A stretch of 8,622 nucleotides of DNA from Acidobacteriota bacterium (GCA_021780055.1 JAJXZM010000558.1:1-8622), one strand, 5' to 3'. Positions 1 through 5,757 are shown, counted from the first letter of the stretch. Translations and numbers: made by a program. Notes: generated by a model not told the origin, from the sequence alone.

Positions 1-1
1 T

Positions 2-274
2 AGTTCCCGCAGAGGTGTAGATTTCCGTCATTTGATTTGCGGGATTGCAGGTTGCGCAGCTGGGCAGCACAGCGTAACGGGCCCCTTCGCGTGCAGCCCG
101 CGTGATTGTTTCATAAATGTCGTACGCACGCCCCATCCAGAAGATTCCCAGCAGCAGCGTCAGCAGCAGCGGAAGAACGAAGGCTGCCTCAACCAATTCA
201 GCGCCGGAATCTTCTGCCCATTTCCGCAGAAGTTGCGAATTGCGGCGGCCCGTAATGCGGCGGCATCTGACCAT
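2..274 (-). CDS. TadE-like pilus assembly protein (partial, 3' end beyond window)
   Basis: Open reading frame of 91 codons starting at 274 and running without a stop to the left edge, so only the N-terminal part is present. TadE-family proteins are small pseudopilin-like membrane proteins of Flp/Tad type IVb pilus systems, or of related Flp-type secretion loci. Here a basic N-terminus rich in arginine (residues 1-18) is followed by SGAELVEAAFVLP at about 23-35. This contains the Glu-led TadE signature, and a hydrophobic helix of repeated leucines follows (about 32-46). After the helix comes an amphipathic stretch ending in TRAAREGARYAV, also typical of TadE. A Cys-x2-Cys pair lies near residues 76-79. 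An AAGGAGG ribosome binding site at 280-286 sits 5 bases from the ATG and fixes the start. No partner pilus gene is inside the window. Family assignment is confident; the exact role is inferred. Confidence 0.85.
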   Translation of the reverse strand, partial: MVRCRRITGRRNSQLLRKWAEDSGAELVEAAFVLPLLLTLLLGIFWMGRAYDIYETITRAAREGARYAVLPSCATCNPANQMTEIYTSAGT

Positions 275-278
275 CTTT

Positions 279-286
279 CCCTCCTT
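279..286 (-). promoter_or_regulatory. Strong Shine-Dalgarno site of the TadE-like gene
   Basis: On the minus strand the sequence AAGGAGGG lies 4-5 bases before the ATG at 274. It is a near-perfect anti-16S match and supports the chosen start and the reality of this truncated gene. Confidence 0.8.
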
Positions 287-294
287 GTTCAACC

Positions 295-345
295 TTGCAG
301 GCCAACACCAACAGGAGATGGTCTGCAAAATTGGCCTTTTTGCAA
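295..345 (-). promoter_or_regulatory. Leader hairpin upstream of the TadE-like gene
   Basis: Arms TTGCA (295-299) plus GGCCAA (300-305) pair with TTGGCC (331-336) plus TGCAA (341-345). This gives an 11-bp stem broken only by a four-base bulge (337-340) and a loop of about 25 bases. In the minus-strand transcript the hairpin ends 8 bases before the ribosome binding site. It could tune translation or protect the 5' end. It is seen in the sequence only; no function is established. Confidence 0.4.
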
Positions 346-722
346 ACTCTTCCCGAGAGTGCAAGCAATCGTGATTTCCAATGTCAGAAGCCTGGCAGAA
401 GAGAGGGGGGCTGGCCGCAGGTGAAGAGTCAATAGAGCAATAAACTGTGTCCCGGCTTACTCCTTGAACCTCTGCGTTAACTTAAGTGAATGTCAACCTT
501 GGTACCGCCCGCTTGTAGCGAAAATGTGGTTCAACGAAAATGTTATGGTCCGTCGCAGGCTACTGCGGGATCCCGTTTGCTCTGCCTTTGGCTTCTTTAC
601 GTGCCTTTCATCAATTCCGGATCAAATTCACCGGCGCACACTACTACAAGAGCTCCCCGCACCGGGAACCTCAATCGTGCCCGGAGTTCTTCCCCTTGCC
701 CCCGCTAAGAGCAGATGAGACA

Positions 723-755
723 TGTGTCCCTCCCGCTGGCTAGCGGGCAAACACA
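723..755. repeat. Interrupted inverted repeat (hairpin) in the intergenic region
   Basis: TGTGT (723-727) pairs with ACACA (751-755). Inside that, CCCGCT (732-737) pairs with AGCGGG (742-747) across a GGCT loop. The 11 paired bases are split by an asymmetric internal loop. No T-run follows on either strand, so it is not a standard intrinsic terminator. Function unknown. Confidence 0.4.
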
Positions 756-966
756 AGCACGTACACTTAATGGTATTCAAACTGAATATACAACTTTCGA
801 CCGCCCAGTCAAGTGTCAAGGGATGTGTTGACTTATCCGTCAATGGGATGCGCAAATTGGAGCCCAGCACCTATGCAAAACGTTGCACACATCGGCATGG
901 AATCAGCATATCTTCGCGAAGCACGGAGTATGCGCACCGGGTTTATAATCTAAGCAACAGACTTCT

Positions 967-2049
967 CTACTTTTTTACGAACTGAACGGACCTGGTCTGC
1001 GCCGGGATGTCAGCCAGCGCGGACTTTTCGCTTCCGTCCGTCTTGATGGAGCAGTCAAGCGGCTTGCCATCCGCAGTGGCTGTGCAGGAACTCCACCCGG
1101 AAGGCAGCTTCCACTTGAGCGTGAGAGGCAGATCGTAGATTTTTGCATCGAGCGGCCACGACAGTGCAACCTGACGGCGCTGCTCCGTGGATTCGCCGGG
1201 CTCAACCTTGAGCGTCAATGTCTCTTGAATGTAGCGGACAACGTCGCCGAACGTGGCGGTCCAGATCTCGGGGTGCCCTGCAAGAAAACCGGCCAATTCG
1301 TCCAGCGTCTGGCTGGTGACGGAAAGCCACTGCCCGCCGACGCCGTGGAAAACAAAGACTCCCCAGTTGTGGCCCTGCCGCGCAGGCTCAAGCTGGTCCA
1401 GCAGGCTGGGGAAGTTTTTTCCAGCCGTCCAGCCAAGCACCGGCACCGTGAGAGGGTTGATGTCTTCCGCCACTACGGGTGCCCAGCTGTTGTAGCCGCG
1501 TGCGGCAAAATAGTATTGCGACACATAGTCCAGGTATCGCGCCTGGTTGCGGGCTAGGTCGGCCTCGCTGCCGAAAGTCATGTCGCCGCAGGGATAGGCG
1601 AACGTCATGCCGCGGCGCGTGCCCAGCCGCTCGATGATGGCTTCGGAACTGTCCCGCATTTCCTTCAGCATCATTTCCGGCGTGTAATCCTGCGAATGAG
1701 GCTTGATCGCCTTCAGCATGCAGGGATGATGCACCGTGTGGCTGCCGATTTCGTTGCCTTCCGCCGCCAGCTGGCGCCAGTCGTCAGGCCGCTTCAGCCA
1801 GGCGCTCGACGGGCCGGTAACTGCAAAGAAGGTGCCGTTCAGGCCGTGCTTTTTCAGAATCGGTCCGGCGTTGTCGAGTTGCGTCTGCATCGCGTCGTCA
1901 AACGTCAGGCTGACGGCGGCGCTGCGGTCCTGTGGCCACATCGTCGGACTCGGAATCGCCGTGGCCGGCGCCGAGGCGCCCACCGAAGGCAAGGCCGCCG
2001 CTGCGGCAGCCGCTCCCAGAAATTGACGCCGGCTGATTGGATTTTTCAT
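967..2049 (-). CDS. Tat-exported polysaccharide deacetylase family protein (NodB homology)
   Basis: Protein of 360 residues. The N-terminus MKNPISRRQFLGAAAAA is a twin-arginine signal (RRQFLG, residues 7-12) followed by an Ala-rich hydrophobic stretch, so export in folded form is predicted. The catalytic domain shows the carbohydrate esterase family 4 motifs in order. These are SLTFDD (47-52, catalytic base and metal Asp), SHTVHHP (103-109, metal His104 and His108), FAYPCGD (150-156) and FVFHGVGG (232-239, His235). A C-terminal segment from about 285 looks like a beta-rich accessory domain. Such enzymes remove N- or O-acetyl groups from cell-wall or extracellular polysaccharide; the substrate here is unknown. 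The start at 2049 is preferred over the in-frame ATG 48 bases upstream, because AAGGAGA (2057-2063) sits 7 bases away and the Tat signal then begins the protein. It lies 102 bases behind the DinB-like gene on the same strand and may share its transcript. Confidence 0.9.
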   Translation of the reverse strand: MKNPISRRQFLGAAAAAAALPSVGASAPATAIPSPTMWPQDRSAAVSLTFDDAMQTQLDNAGPILKKHGLNGTFFAVTGPSSAWLKRPDDWRQLAAEGNEIGSHTVHHPCMLKAIKPHSQDYTPEMMLKEMRDSSEAIIERLGTRRGMTFAYPCGDMTFGSEADLARNQARYLDYVSQYYFAARGYNSWAPVVAEDINPLTVPVLGWTAGKNFPSLLDQLEPARQGHNWGVFVFHGVGGQWLSVTSQTLDELAGFLAGHPEIWTATFGDVVRYIQETLTLKVEPGESTEQRRQVALSWPLDAKIYDLPLTLKWKLPSGWSSCTATADGKPLDCSIKTDGSEKSALADIPAQTRSVQFVKK

Positions 2050-2056
2050 TGGACCT

Positions 2057-2063
2057 TCTCCTT
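2057..2063 (-). promoter_or_regulatory. Ribosome binding site deciding the deacetylase start
   Basis: AAGGAGA on the minus strand lies 7 bases before the ATG at 2049. It favours that ATG over the one at 2097, whose extra 16 residues (MKAHATAKAGG...) are unlike a Tat n-region and come from intergenic-type sequence. Confidence 0.7.
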
Positions 2064-2151
2064 TGCCCCCGGCTTTTGCCGTAGCGTGGGCCTTCACGGT
2101 CCGCGGTTCTTTCTTCTCACGCCGAAGCGCCGCAGGCCGCGAGGGCCTTTG

Positions 2152-2592
2152 CTACGCGCCAATCTGCTCCAGGTGGTGCTTCACGTGTTGCAGGTAGTGG
2201 CGCATCCACCACTCCAGCGTAGTCGGCTCGCCATCGCCGATCCTGCACGGCGTCTGCAGCCTTTCCGCCGGCACATCCTCCATCACCACCGCCAGGTGCA
2301 GGTTCAACGCCACCCACAGCTCCACCAGTTCCGCCCACAGACGCTCGCGGTAGCGCTGCACGGCCACCCACGCTTCCTGATCGTAGTCCGGCAGCACCAG
2401 CGGGCTCACAAGCAGCGCCCACACGAAGCGCTGGTGGTTGTTCACGGCTGAGTCAATCAGATGGCCCAGGATCTCTTTCGCCACCCATCGTCCCGGTCCG
2501 CGGCTCGCGCTGGCCTCGGCTTCGCCCATCGCTCGCAGCGGTCCCTCCACCCGCCCAATCTCTGCTCGCAATTCGTCAGCCAGTTCTTTCAT
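2152..2592 (-). CDS. DinB-like (DinB_2 type) putative metal-dependent protein
   Basis: Protein of 146 residues, the usual size for the DinB/YfiT superfamily of four-helix-bundle, metal-binding proteins. Many are uncharacterised; relatives act as thiol-dependent transferases or hydrolases. The fold signature is visible. GRWVAKEILGHLIDSAVNNH (residues 34-53) carries the first helix histidine His44, and the C-terminal helix has YLQHVKHHLEQI (133-144). The likely metal triad is His44, His136 and His140 (or His139). The protein lacks a signal or membrane segment, so it is cytoplasmic. The GGAGG at 2601-2605 is 8 bases before the ATG. It precedes the deacetylase gene on the same strand; no functional link between the two is evident. 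Family assignment is good; the reaction is unknown. Confidence 0.82.
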   Translation of the reverse strand: MKELADELRAEIGRVEGPLRAMGEAEASASRGPGRWVAKEILGHLIDSAVNNHQRFVWALLVSPLVLPDYDQEAWVAVQRYRERLWAELVELWVALNLHLAVVMEDVPAERLQTPCRIGDGEPTTLEWWMRHYLQHVKHHLEQIGA

Positions 2593-2737
2593 GCGTCATG
2601 CCTCCGCGCCCGCCGCAACGCCCGATTCGTGGTGCGCGGCTGCCGGCTTTCTTGGAATCGCGTCCCCAACTCTATCACCCCCGGCAATGGCTTGTGAAGC
2701 GCCGTCCCGGCACCGACCCTGTGGTGTGGGGCGCGTT

Positions 2738-2778
2738 ACTCTGCGGCTTTTCGTCTTCCGATTTAAGAACCGCAGAGT
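2738..2778. repeat. 9-bp perfect inverted repeat (CTCTGCGG family)
   Basis: ACTCTGCGG (2738-2746) is mirrored by CCGCAGAGT (2770-2778). After one mismatch, TTTT can pair further with AAGA. The hairpin lies between two divergent genes and just upstream of a -10-like TATACT. The preceding TTACTCTGCGG is repeated exactly at 4312-4322. It may be an operator or a small dispersed repeat. Confidence 0.5.
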
Positions 2779-2800
2779 CTTAAGAGCACAGACTTTGCGC

Positions 2801-2806
2801 TATACT
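2801..2806 (+). promoter_or_regulatory. Possible -10 box for the haem-binding protein gene
   Basis: TATACT matches five of six bases of the sigma-70 -10 consensus. No good -35 hexamer stands 16-18 bases upstream (the best is TCTTAA), so the promoter is tentative. It would give a leader of about 120 bases. Confidence 0.3.
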
Positions 2807-2850
2807 CTCCGGGGTGGCGCAAGTCCGGGCGTATCGGGGCGATTTTTTCC

Positions 2851-2931
2851 ATGAACCGGCCGTCACCTTCCTCCAGTGCATCAAGCAGTAGTCGCGGTCC
2901 GGAATCCCCTCGAGCCGCAGAAAGGGTGTGA
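2851..2931 (+). CDS. Possible 26-codon leader ORF upstream of the haem-binding gene
   Basis: ATG at 2851 opens a 26-codon frame rich in serine, proline and arginine. Its TGA (2929-2931) is followed by one base and then the ATG of the haem-binding gene, so ribosomes ending here could re-initiate. It lacks a good ribosome binding site (GGGGCGA, about 10 bases away) and has no recognisable protein character. It could be chance. Confidence 0.2.
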   Translation: MNRPSPSSSASSSSRGPESPRAAERV

Positions 2932-2932
2932 A

Positions 2933-3412
2933 ATGCCTTTCTGGCTGAAGCGAACCATCATCATAGTCGCCGCAGTTTTCGTGGCAATACAGTTTATCCG
3001 TCCGTCCCGCACCAACCCGCCCGTCAATGCCGGGCTTGTGATCACTTCGGTCCAGTCCGTCACCCCTGCAGCAAAGTCGATTCTGGACCGCTCCTGCAGC
3101 GACTGCCATTCCAATCGGACGGTGTGGCCGTGGTACAGCCAGGTGGCGCCAAGTTCGTGGCTGGTGGCCAGCGACGTGAATGGCGCCCGAAGAAAAATGA
3201 ATCTGTCGGAGTGGGGAACCTACCCTGAGTATAGAAGACTCGACCGGATGAAGGGCATCTGCGATGAGGTGACCAGGGGTAACATGCCGCCGTGGCAGTT
3301 CCTGCTGATGCATTCCGCCGCGCGATTGTCGCCCGCCGACGTGAACGCCCTCTGCCAGTGGACGAAAGCCTCCCTGCCGCCCGCGCCAGCCGCCCCCGCG
3401 CCGTCATCCTGA
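2933..3412 (+). CDS. Membrane-anchored haem-binding domain protein (Haem_bd type, CxxCH)
   Basis: Protein of 159 residues. A short basic start (MPFWLKR) is followed by one hydrophobic helix (about 8-22) that anchors it, with the rest outside the cytoplasmic membrane. Then comes the phrase IQFIRPSRTNPPV (19-31), frequent in this family. The haem site is CSDCH (55-59), in the conserved setting ILDRSCSDCHSNRT, followed by WPWYSQVAP (65-73) and the NLSEWG block (90-95). Met106 or Met118 could be the sixth iron ligand. Cys110 and Cys141 are further conserved-looking cysteines. It probably binds one c-type haem covalently and takes part in electron transfer or haem sensing; the partner is unknown. 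Start chosen at 2933 because AAAGGG (2921-2926) is 6 bases upstream and the anchor then begins the protein. The last residues and stop codon are supplied by a genomic repeat (3401-3427). Confidence 0.88.
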   Translation: MPFWLKRTIIIVAAVFVAIQFIRPSRTNPPVNAGLVITSVQSVTPAAKSILDRSCSDCHSNRTVWPWYSQVAPSSWLVASDVNGARRKMNLSEWGTYPEYRRLDRMKGICDEVTRGNMPPWQFLLMHSAARLSPADVNALCQWTKASLPPAPAAPAPSS

Positions 3413-3427
3413 GCAACGCGAAGGATC
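3401..3427. repeat. 27-bp palindromic repeat, family A, copy 1
   Basis: Starts CCGTCATCCTGAGCAACG and ends CGAAGGATC. An ATCCT/AGGAT outer stem and a GC/GC inner stem make an imperfect palindrome. Identical to copies at 3499-3525 and 3906-3932. The TGA within it (3410-3412) is the stop codon of the haem-binding gene. Similar GTCATCCTGAG...GAAGGATC repeats are dispersed in many acidobacterial and other genomes. Confidence 0.85.
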
Positions 3428-3438
3428 CCCGTATTTGG

Positions 3439-3474
3439 AATTGGTGATTTGCGAATTGCGATTGAGTGATTGGA
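3439..3474. repeat. AT-rich repeat, family C, copy 1
   Basis: Begins AATTGGTGATT (3439-3449) and continues with further TTGCGA and GATTG units. It follows family A copy 1 at the same distance as copy 2 follows the second A repeat. Confidence 0.6.
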
Positions 3475-3498
3475 AGCAGCGCCGACGCCAGCCCCGTG

Positions 3499-3525
3499 CC
3501 GTCATCCTGAGCAACGCGAAGGATC
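3499..3525. repeat. 27-bp palindromic repeat, family A, copy 2
   Basis: Identical over 27 bases to copy 1, lying 98 bases further on. The bases before it (CGCCAGCCCC...) resemble the 3' end of the haem-binding gene before copy 1, so repeat plus flanks look duplicated in tandem. Confidence 0.85.
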
Positions 3526-3537
3526 TCTGCATTTATG

Positions 3538-3583
3538 AATTGGTGATTGGCGATTTGCGAATGAGCGATTGAAAGAATTGAAG
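3538..3583. repeat. AT-rich repeat, family C, copy 2
   Basis: Begins AATTGGTGATT (3538-3548), then GGCGATTTGCGAATGAGCG and GATTGAAAGAATTG. Related to 3439-3474 and 3813-3855. Confidence 0.6.
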
Positions 3584-3630
3584 ACTGCCCTACCGGTGGC
3601 TTATCACCGCCAGCCGTTTGTTTGATGATT

Positions 3631-3685
3631 TATCCCTCGCCCTCGGGGAAAGGGTGCCCCGCAGTGTCGGGGCGGGTGAAGGGTA
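3631..3685. repeat. GC-rich REP-like hairpin, family B, copy 1
   Basis: The core hairpin is GCCCCG (3656-3661), loop CAGTGT, CGGGGC (3668-3673), enclosed by an imperfect outer stem of CCCTCGCCC and GGGTGAAGGG. Twenty or so bases upstream (from about 3612, GTTTGTTTGA) also resemble the flank of copy 2. The shape and repetition are those of a REP/BIME-type element. Confidence 0.7.
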
Positions 3686-3755
3686 TTCGTAGCGCGGTCC
3701 TTTATGGGCTGCGGTTCTTGCGATTTCGCCGGCCCCCGGTTGTTTGAAGACTCTT

Positions 3756-3808
3756 GCCCTCTACCTTGGGGAGAGGGTGCCCCGCAGTGTCGGGGCGGGT
3801 GAGGGGGC
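3756..3808. repeat. GC-rich REP-like hairpin, family B, copy 2
   Basis: The same core, GCCCCG (3779-3784), loop CAGTGT and CGGGGC (3791-3796), with outer arms GCCCTC and GAGGGGGC. It shares GGGTGCCCCGCAGTGTCGGG and adjoining bases with copy 1, 123 bases away. Confidence 0.7.
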
Positions 3809-3812
3809 ATTT

Positions 3813-3855
3813 AAGAATTGCCGATTCGCTGAATTGGTGATTGACCGATTGAAAG
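3813..3855. repeat. AT-rich repeat, family C, copy 3
   Basis: Contains AATTGGTGATT (3832-3842), followed by GACCGATTGAAAG and preceded by GAATTGCCGATTCG. Here the AT-rich unit follows a family B hairpin instead of a family A repeat, showing that the units are modular. Confidence 0.55.
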
Positions 3856-3905
3856 GGCGTAGCGGCGGATTCACTCGGCCATGCCCTCGCACCCGGCCTC
3901 CCCGC

Positions 3906-3932
3906 CCGTCATCCTGAGCAACGCGAAGGATC
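3906..3932. repeat. 27-bp palindromic repeat, family A, copy 3
   Basis: Identical over 27 bases to copies at 3401 and 3499 and in the same orientation. It is followed by GCTGCATTTGCATT, similar to the bases after copy 2, but without the AT-rich family C unit. Confidence 0.85.
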
Positions 3933-3977
3933 GCTGCATTTGCATTCATGGGCAAAATGCGGGGTTTCTTGCTTTCC

Positions 3978-4005
3978 CTACTTCCTACTTCCTATTTCCT
4001 ACTCG
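3978..4005. repeat. Heptanucleotide tandem repeat (CTACTTC, four units)
   Basis: Four consecutive 7-base units: CTACTTC, CTACTTC, CTATTTC and CTACTCG. Seven is not a multiple of three and there is no gene here, so it is probably a replication-slippage repeat. Confidence 0.75.
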
Positions 4006-4033
4006 CTTCTGCTGGCCGTGGCAACCCGCTTTG

Positions 4034-4213
4034 TCACCGGCTGCCGCCAGACTTTCTGAAGAGCCCAATGACGCCGTATCCGGCCAGTAAGATGCCCGTC
4101 CCCGCAAGCCACTTAGGTGCGTCAATTCCCGCCAGTTCTGTATTGGGGACACCGAACGAAACGTAAAAAAATAATGCCCCCATGACGATAGAAAGAACGT
4201 ACTGTAGCTTCAT
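4034..4213 (-). CDS. Small two-helix membrane protein (59 residues), unrecognised
   Basis: ATG at 4213 to TGA at 4034-4036 gives 59 residues. The first hydrophobic helix spans about 4-22 (YVLSIVMGALFFYVSFGV). A short polar loop with NTELAGIDAPK (25-34) follows, then a second helix at about 35-52 (WLAGTGILLAGYGVIGLF) and a basic tail RKSGGSR. This is the layout of an inner-membrane hairpin with a positive C-terminus. The ribosome binding site is weak (GGGG about 10 bases upstream), which lowers certainty. I do not recognise the family. It lies 3' of the putative defence cassette on the same strand, separated by 220 bases. It may belong to it, but may equally be an ordinary small membrane protein. 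Confidence 0.55.
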   Translation of the reverse strand: MKLQYVLSIVMGALFFYVSFGVPNTELAGIDAPKWLAGTGILLAGYGVIGLFRKSGGSR

Positions 4214-4288
4214 GCAGCAATTACCCCGTTGCGTGGCCCAGACACTCGCCTTTCAGTGTCCGCGATCGCGCGAATCGAGACCAGGCAG

Positions 4289-4321
4289 CGCAGAGGTGTG
4301 CGCCCTGTGCATTACTCTGCG
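4289..4321. repeat. 7-bp inverted repeat of the CTCTGCG family
   Basis: CGCAGAG (4289-4295) and CTCTGCG (4315-4321) face each other across 19 bases. The arms are the reverse arrangement of those at 2738-2778. TTACTCTGCGG at 4312-4322 matches 2736-2746 exactly. It is in the gap between the cassette and the small membrane protein. Confidence 0.4.
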
Positions 4322-4433
4322 GTTCTTTTCTTAAAAGGTCAAGCGGGTCGCGCGTACGTCGTGCCTTTCACGATGTATGCGGGCAGCAAAATCCCGCGCG
4401 CAAAAAGCCTAAGGCACAAACCCGGCGCCGTGG

Positions 4434-5627
4434 CTACCGCCCTCGTTTGGTCAGCTTGGGTTTCAGTTTATCCAACTTCCGAAGGAAGAGCAGTGCGTAC
4501 TCTATAACAACATTTCTGGCCAGCCTGGCGTATTCCTTCTCCGCAAAAATTGGGTGTACCCCCGTATCGCTCAGCAATGTAAACAATGCTGCCGCGTACT
4601 CTTCCTCCGGCTTCAACAGCACGCCCTTCTCCCTCAGGCAGTCCAAACCTTTGCCCCACTTTCGGCTTTTGGGGCCGGGCACTGCGATCCGGAGCTTCAC
4701 CAATCCCTCCGAGTGAAGCTCTTCCATGAAGCTTCTCAGGTGGGCCATGCTGCTCTTGAAGTCAAAGCCGTCTGAGGCATCTTGGTACAGCTGGTCCGCA
4801 CGGTTCAGACACTCAATCAACCCATCGCTGAAGCCCTGGGCCTTAAGGTAGCTCTCGACGGTCACCTTGTCCTGGTTAACTTCGAGATTGAATCCCTCGA
4901 GCAGGAAGCCCTTAAGATAGAAATAGCGTGCTTTCCGGCACTCCTCCCTGATGCCGTTGCCAGATTCAAGGATCTCCCGATAGAGCTGGACCTTCTCGCC
5001 TCCAGTAGTGCCTGCGTGCTTTTCGACCTGATATCGGCTCCCTGCTGTGCGGCCAAAATTTGTGATGGCATTGTCCAAGACCAAGTAGTCTTGGTCTGTC
5101 AGTACCGTAAAATTCAGGGCGACCATATCCTCGAGATGCCGTAACAGGACCGCGTGCCCAGGGGACGGTTCTAATTCGCTGAGCACACGGAAGAAGTCTC
5201 GGCCTAACCCGTTTCGAACGCAAAATTCGGCAATCAGCGGATACTCAGACACAAACCCGTTCCAAGAGGGATGTACGGGAACCTTTGAGCGCCCACAACC
5301 AGGATCGCGAGTGAGGCGGCTAAGAACGTAGGAGGAGATGGCGGGCCGGGCCTCTTCCGGTGCCCGCGAGATTAGAGCGCAAAGCAAGCTGTAATTGACA
5401 CTCTTGAATTGCCATTTGTCAGGGTCTATCTGGACTTGTTGCGGACGCTTCGAGCGGATATCCCGCAATTCAAAGACTCCAGCCGTCCTGTTGAGATTGT
5501 CAGCAAAATGACCCATCAGGTCATTGGGCTTAGCACCGACCAAACGGCGCGAATACTCAACGGTGGGAGATGAACGTTCTTCGTCGAGAATCTGGTCGAC
5601 CTTCCCAATTAGGGCAAACAACTCCAT
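4434..5627 (-). CDS. Unrecognised 397-residue protein, third gene of putative defence cassette
   Basis: I do not recognise this family. The protein has no signal peptide or membrane segment and looks soluble and mostly helical. The first 130 residues are mixed, with PVHPSWNGFVSEYPLIAEF near the middle. The C-terminal 130 residues are rich in charged helices. Near the end, EKEYARLARNVVIEYALLFL (about 363-381) contains R371-N372-x4-Y377, in the position where HEPN RNases carry R-x4-6-H; His is replaced by Tyr. This is only a resemblance. The start at 5627 is supported by AAGGGAG (5634-5640), 6 bases upstream. It follows the ATPase gene on the same strand after 228 bases, in a similar base composition, and its stop codon lies in a short copy of the palindrome found in that gap. 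It could be an effector, a sensor or a substrate-binding partner. Confidence 0.75.
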   Translation of the reverse strand: MELFALIGKVDQILDEERSSPTVEYSRRLVGAKPNDLMGHFADNLNRTAGVFELRDIRSKRPQQVQIDPDKWQFKSVNYSLLCALISRAPEEARPAISSYVLSRLTRDPGCGRSKVPVHPSWNGFVSEYPLIAEFCVRNGLGRDFFRVLSELEPSPGHAVLLRHLEDMVALNFTVLTDQDYLVLDNAITNFGRTAGSRYQVEKHAGTTGGEKVQLYREILESGNGIREECRKARYFYLKGFLLEGFNLEVNQDKVTVESYLKAQGFSDGLIECLNRADQLYQDASDGFDFKSSMAHLRSFMEELHSEGLVKLRIAVPGPKSRKWGKGLDCLREKGVLLKPEEEYAAALFTLLSDTGVHPIFAEKEYARLARNVVIEYALLFLRKLDKLKPKLTKRGR

Positions 5628-5757
5628 CCTGTGCTCCCTTTTGGCGCTGGCTGGTGCGGATGCTGGCCCTACAGAGTCCGTGACCCCGCGAAGCGTAGCT
5701 GGCAGCCCCTGTATCGTTGCTGCTCCGCCAACATATAAAATCCGTCACGCGGAAACC

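Larger units (their letters stand above)
275..966. other. Intergenic region of about 690 bases without a convincing gene
   Basis: Between the start of the TadE-like gene and the stop of the deacetylase gene, no reading frame on either strand has recognisable protein character or a good ribosome binding site. The region holds the leader hairpin at 295-345 and an interrupted hairpin at 723-755. A TTGACA hexamer lies on the minus strand (491-496), but no good -10 box follows it. I see no tRNA, no insertion sequence and no clear terminator behind the deacetylase. Confidence 0.6.
2593..2932. other. Divergent intergenic region between DinB-like and haem-binding genes
   Basis: These 340 bases separate two divergently transcribed genes and should hold both promoters. 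Visible elements are a 9-bp inverted repeat at 2738-2778, a TATACT box at 2801-2806, a weak ATCG/CGAT stem followed by six T at 2833-2848, and a possible 26-codon upstream ORF at 2851-2931. No insertion sequence or RNA gene is seen. Confidence 0.55.
3413..4033. other. Repeat island between the haem-binding gene and the small membrane protein
   Basis: About 620 bases with no gene. It is a mosaic of family A, B and C repeats and a heptanucleotide tandem repeat. Open frames here translate only repeat sequence and are not believable genes. Such islands often mark places where DNA is gained or lost; here it lies between ordinary genes and the putative defence cassette. Confidence 0.7.

Noticed and set aside
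365..379. Sigma-54 promoter upstream of the TadE-like gene
   Set aside because: GG and GC elements are 11 bases apart instead of 10 and the rest of the consensus is poor.
828..856. Sigma-70 promoter with TTGACT on the plus strand
   Set aside because: No -10-like hexamer at a suitable distance and no plus-strand gene downstream.
2050..2097. Longer N-terminus for the deacetylase (start at 2097)
   Set aside because: The extra 16 residues are unlike a Tat signal n-region; a good ribosome binding site sits before the inner ATG at 2049.
1696..2451. Plus-strand frame of 251 codons over the deacetylase and DinB genes
   Set aside because: Arg-rich antisense shadow of two well-supported genes.
2780..3313. 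Minus-strand frame of 177 codons over the haem-binding gene
   Set aside because: Antisense to a gene with a CxxCH site, membrane anchor and ribosome binding site; no protein character of its own.
3401..3932. CRISPR array
   Set aside because: Three identical 27-bp repeats occur, but spacings are 98 and 407 bases, flanks are related and no cas gene is present.
3604..3955. Minus-strand frames in the repeat island
   Set aside because: They translate only the REP-like and palindromic repeats (HPPRHCGAP-type peptides), a common artefact.
4402..4417. Intrinsic terminator after the third cassette gene
   Set aside because: GCC-TTA-GGC followed by five T on the minus strand has only a 3-bp stem, too weak to support.
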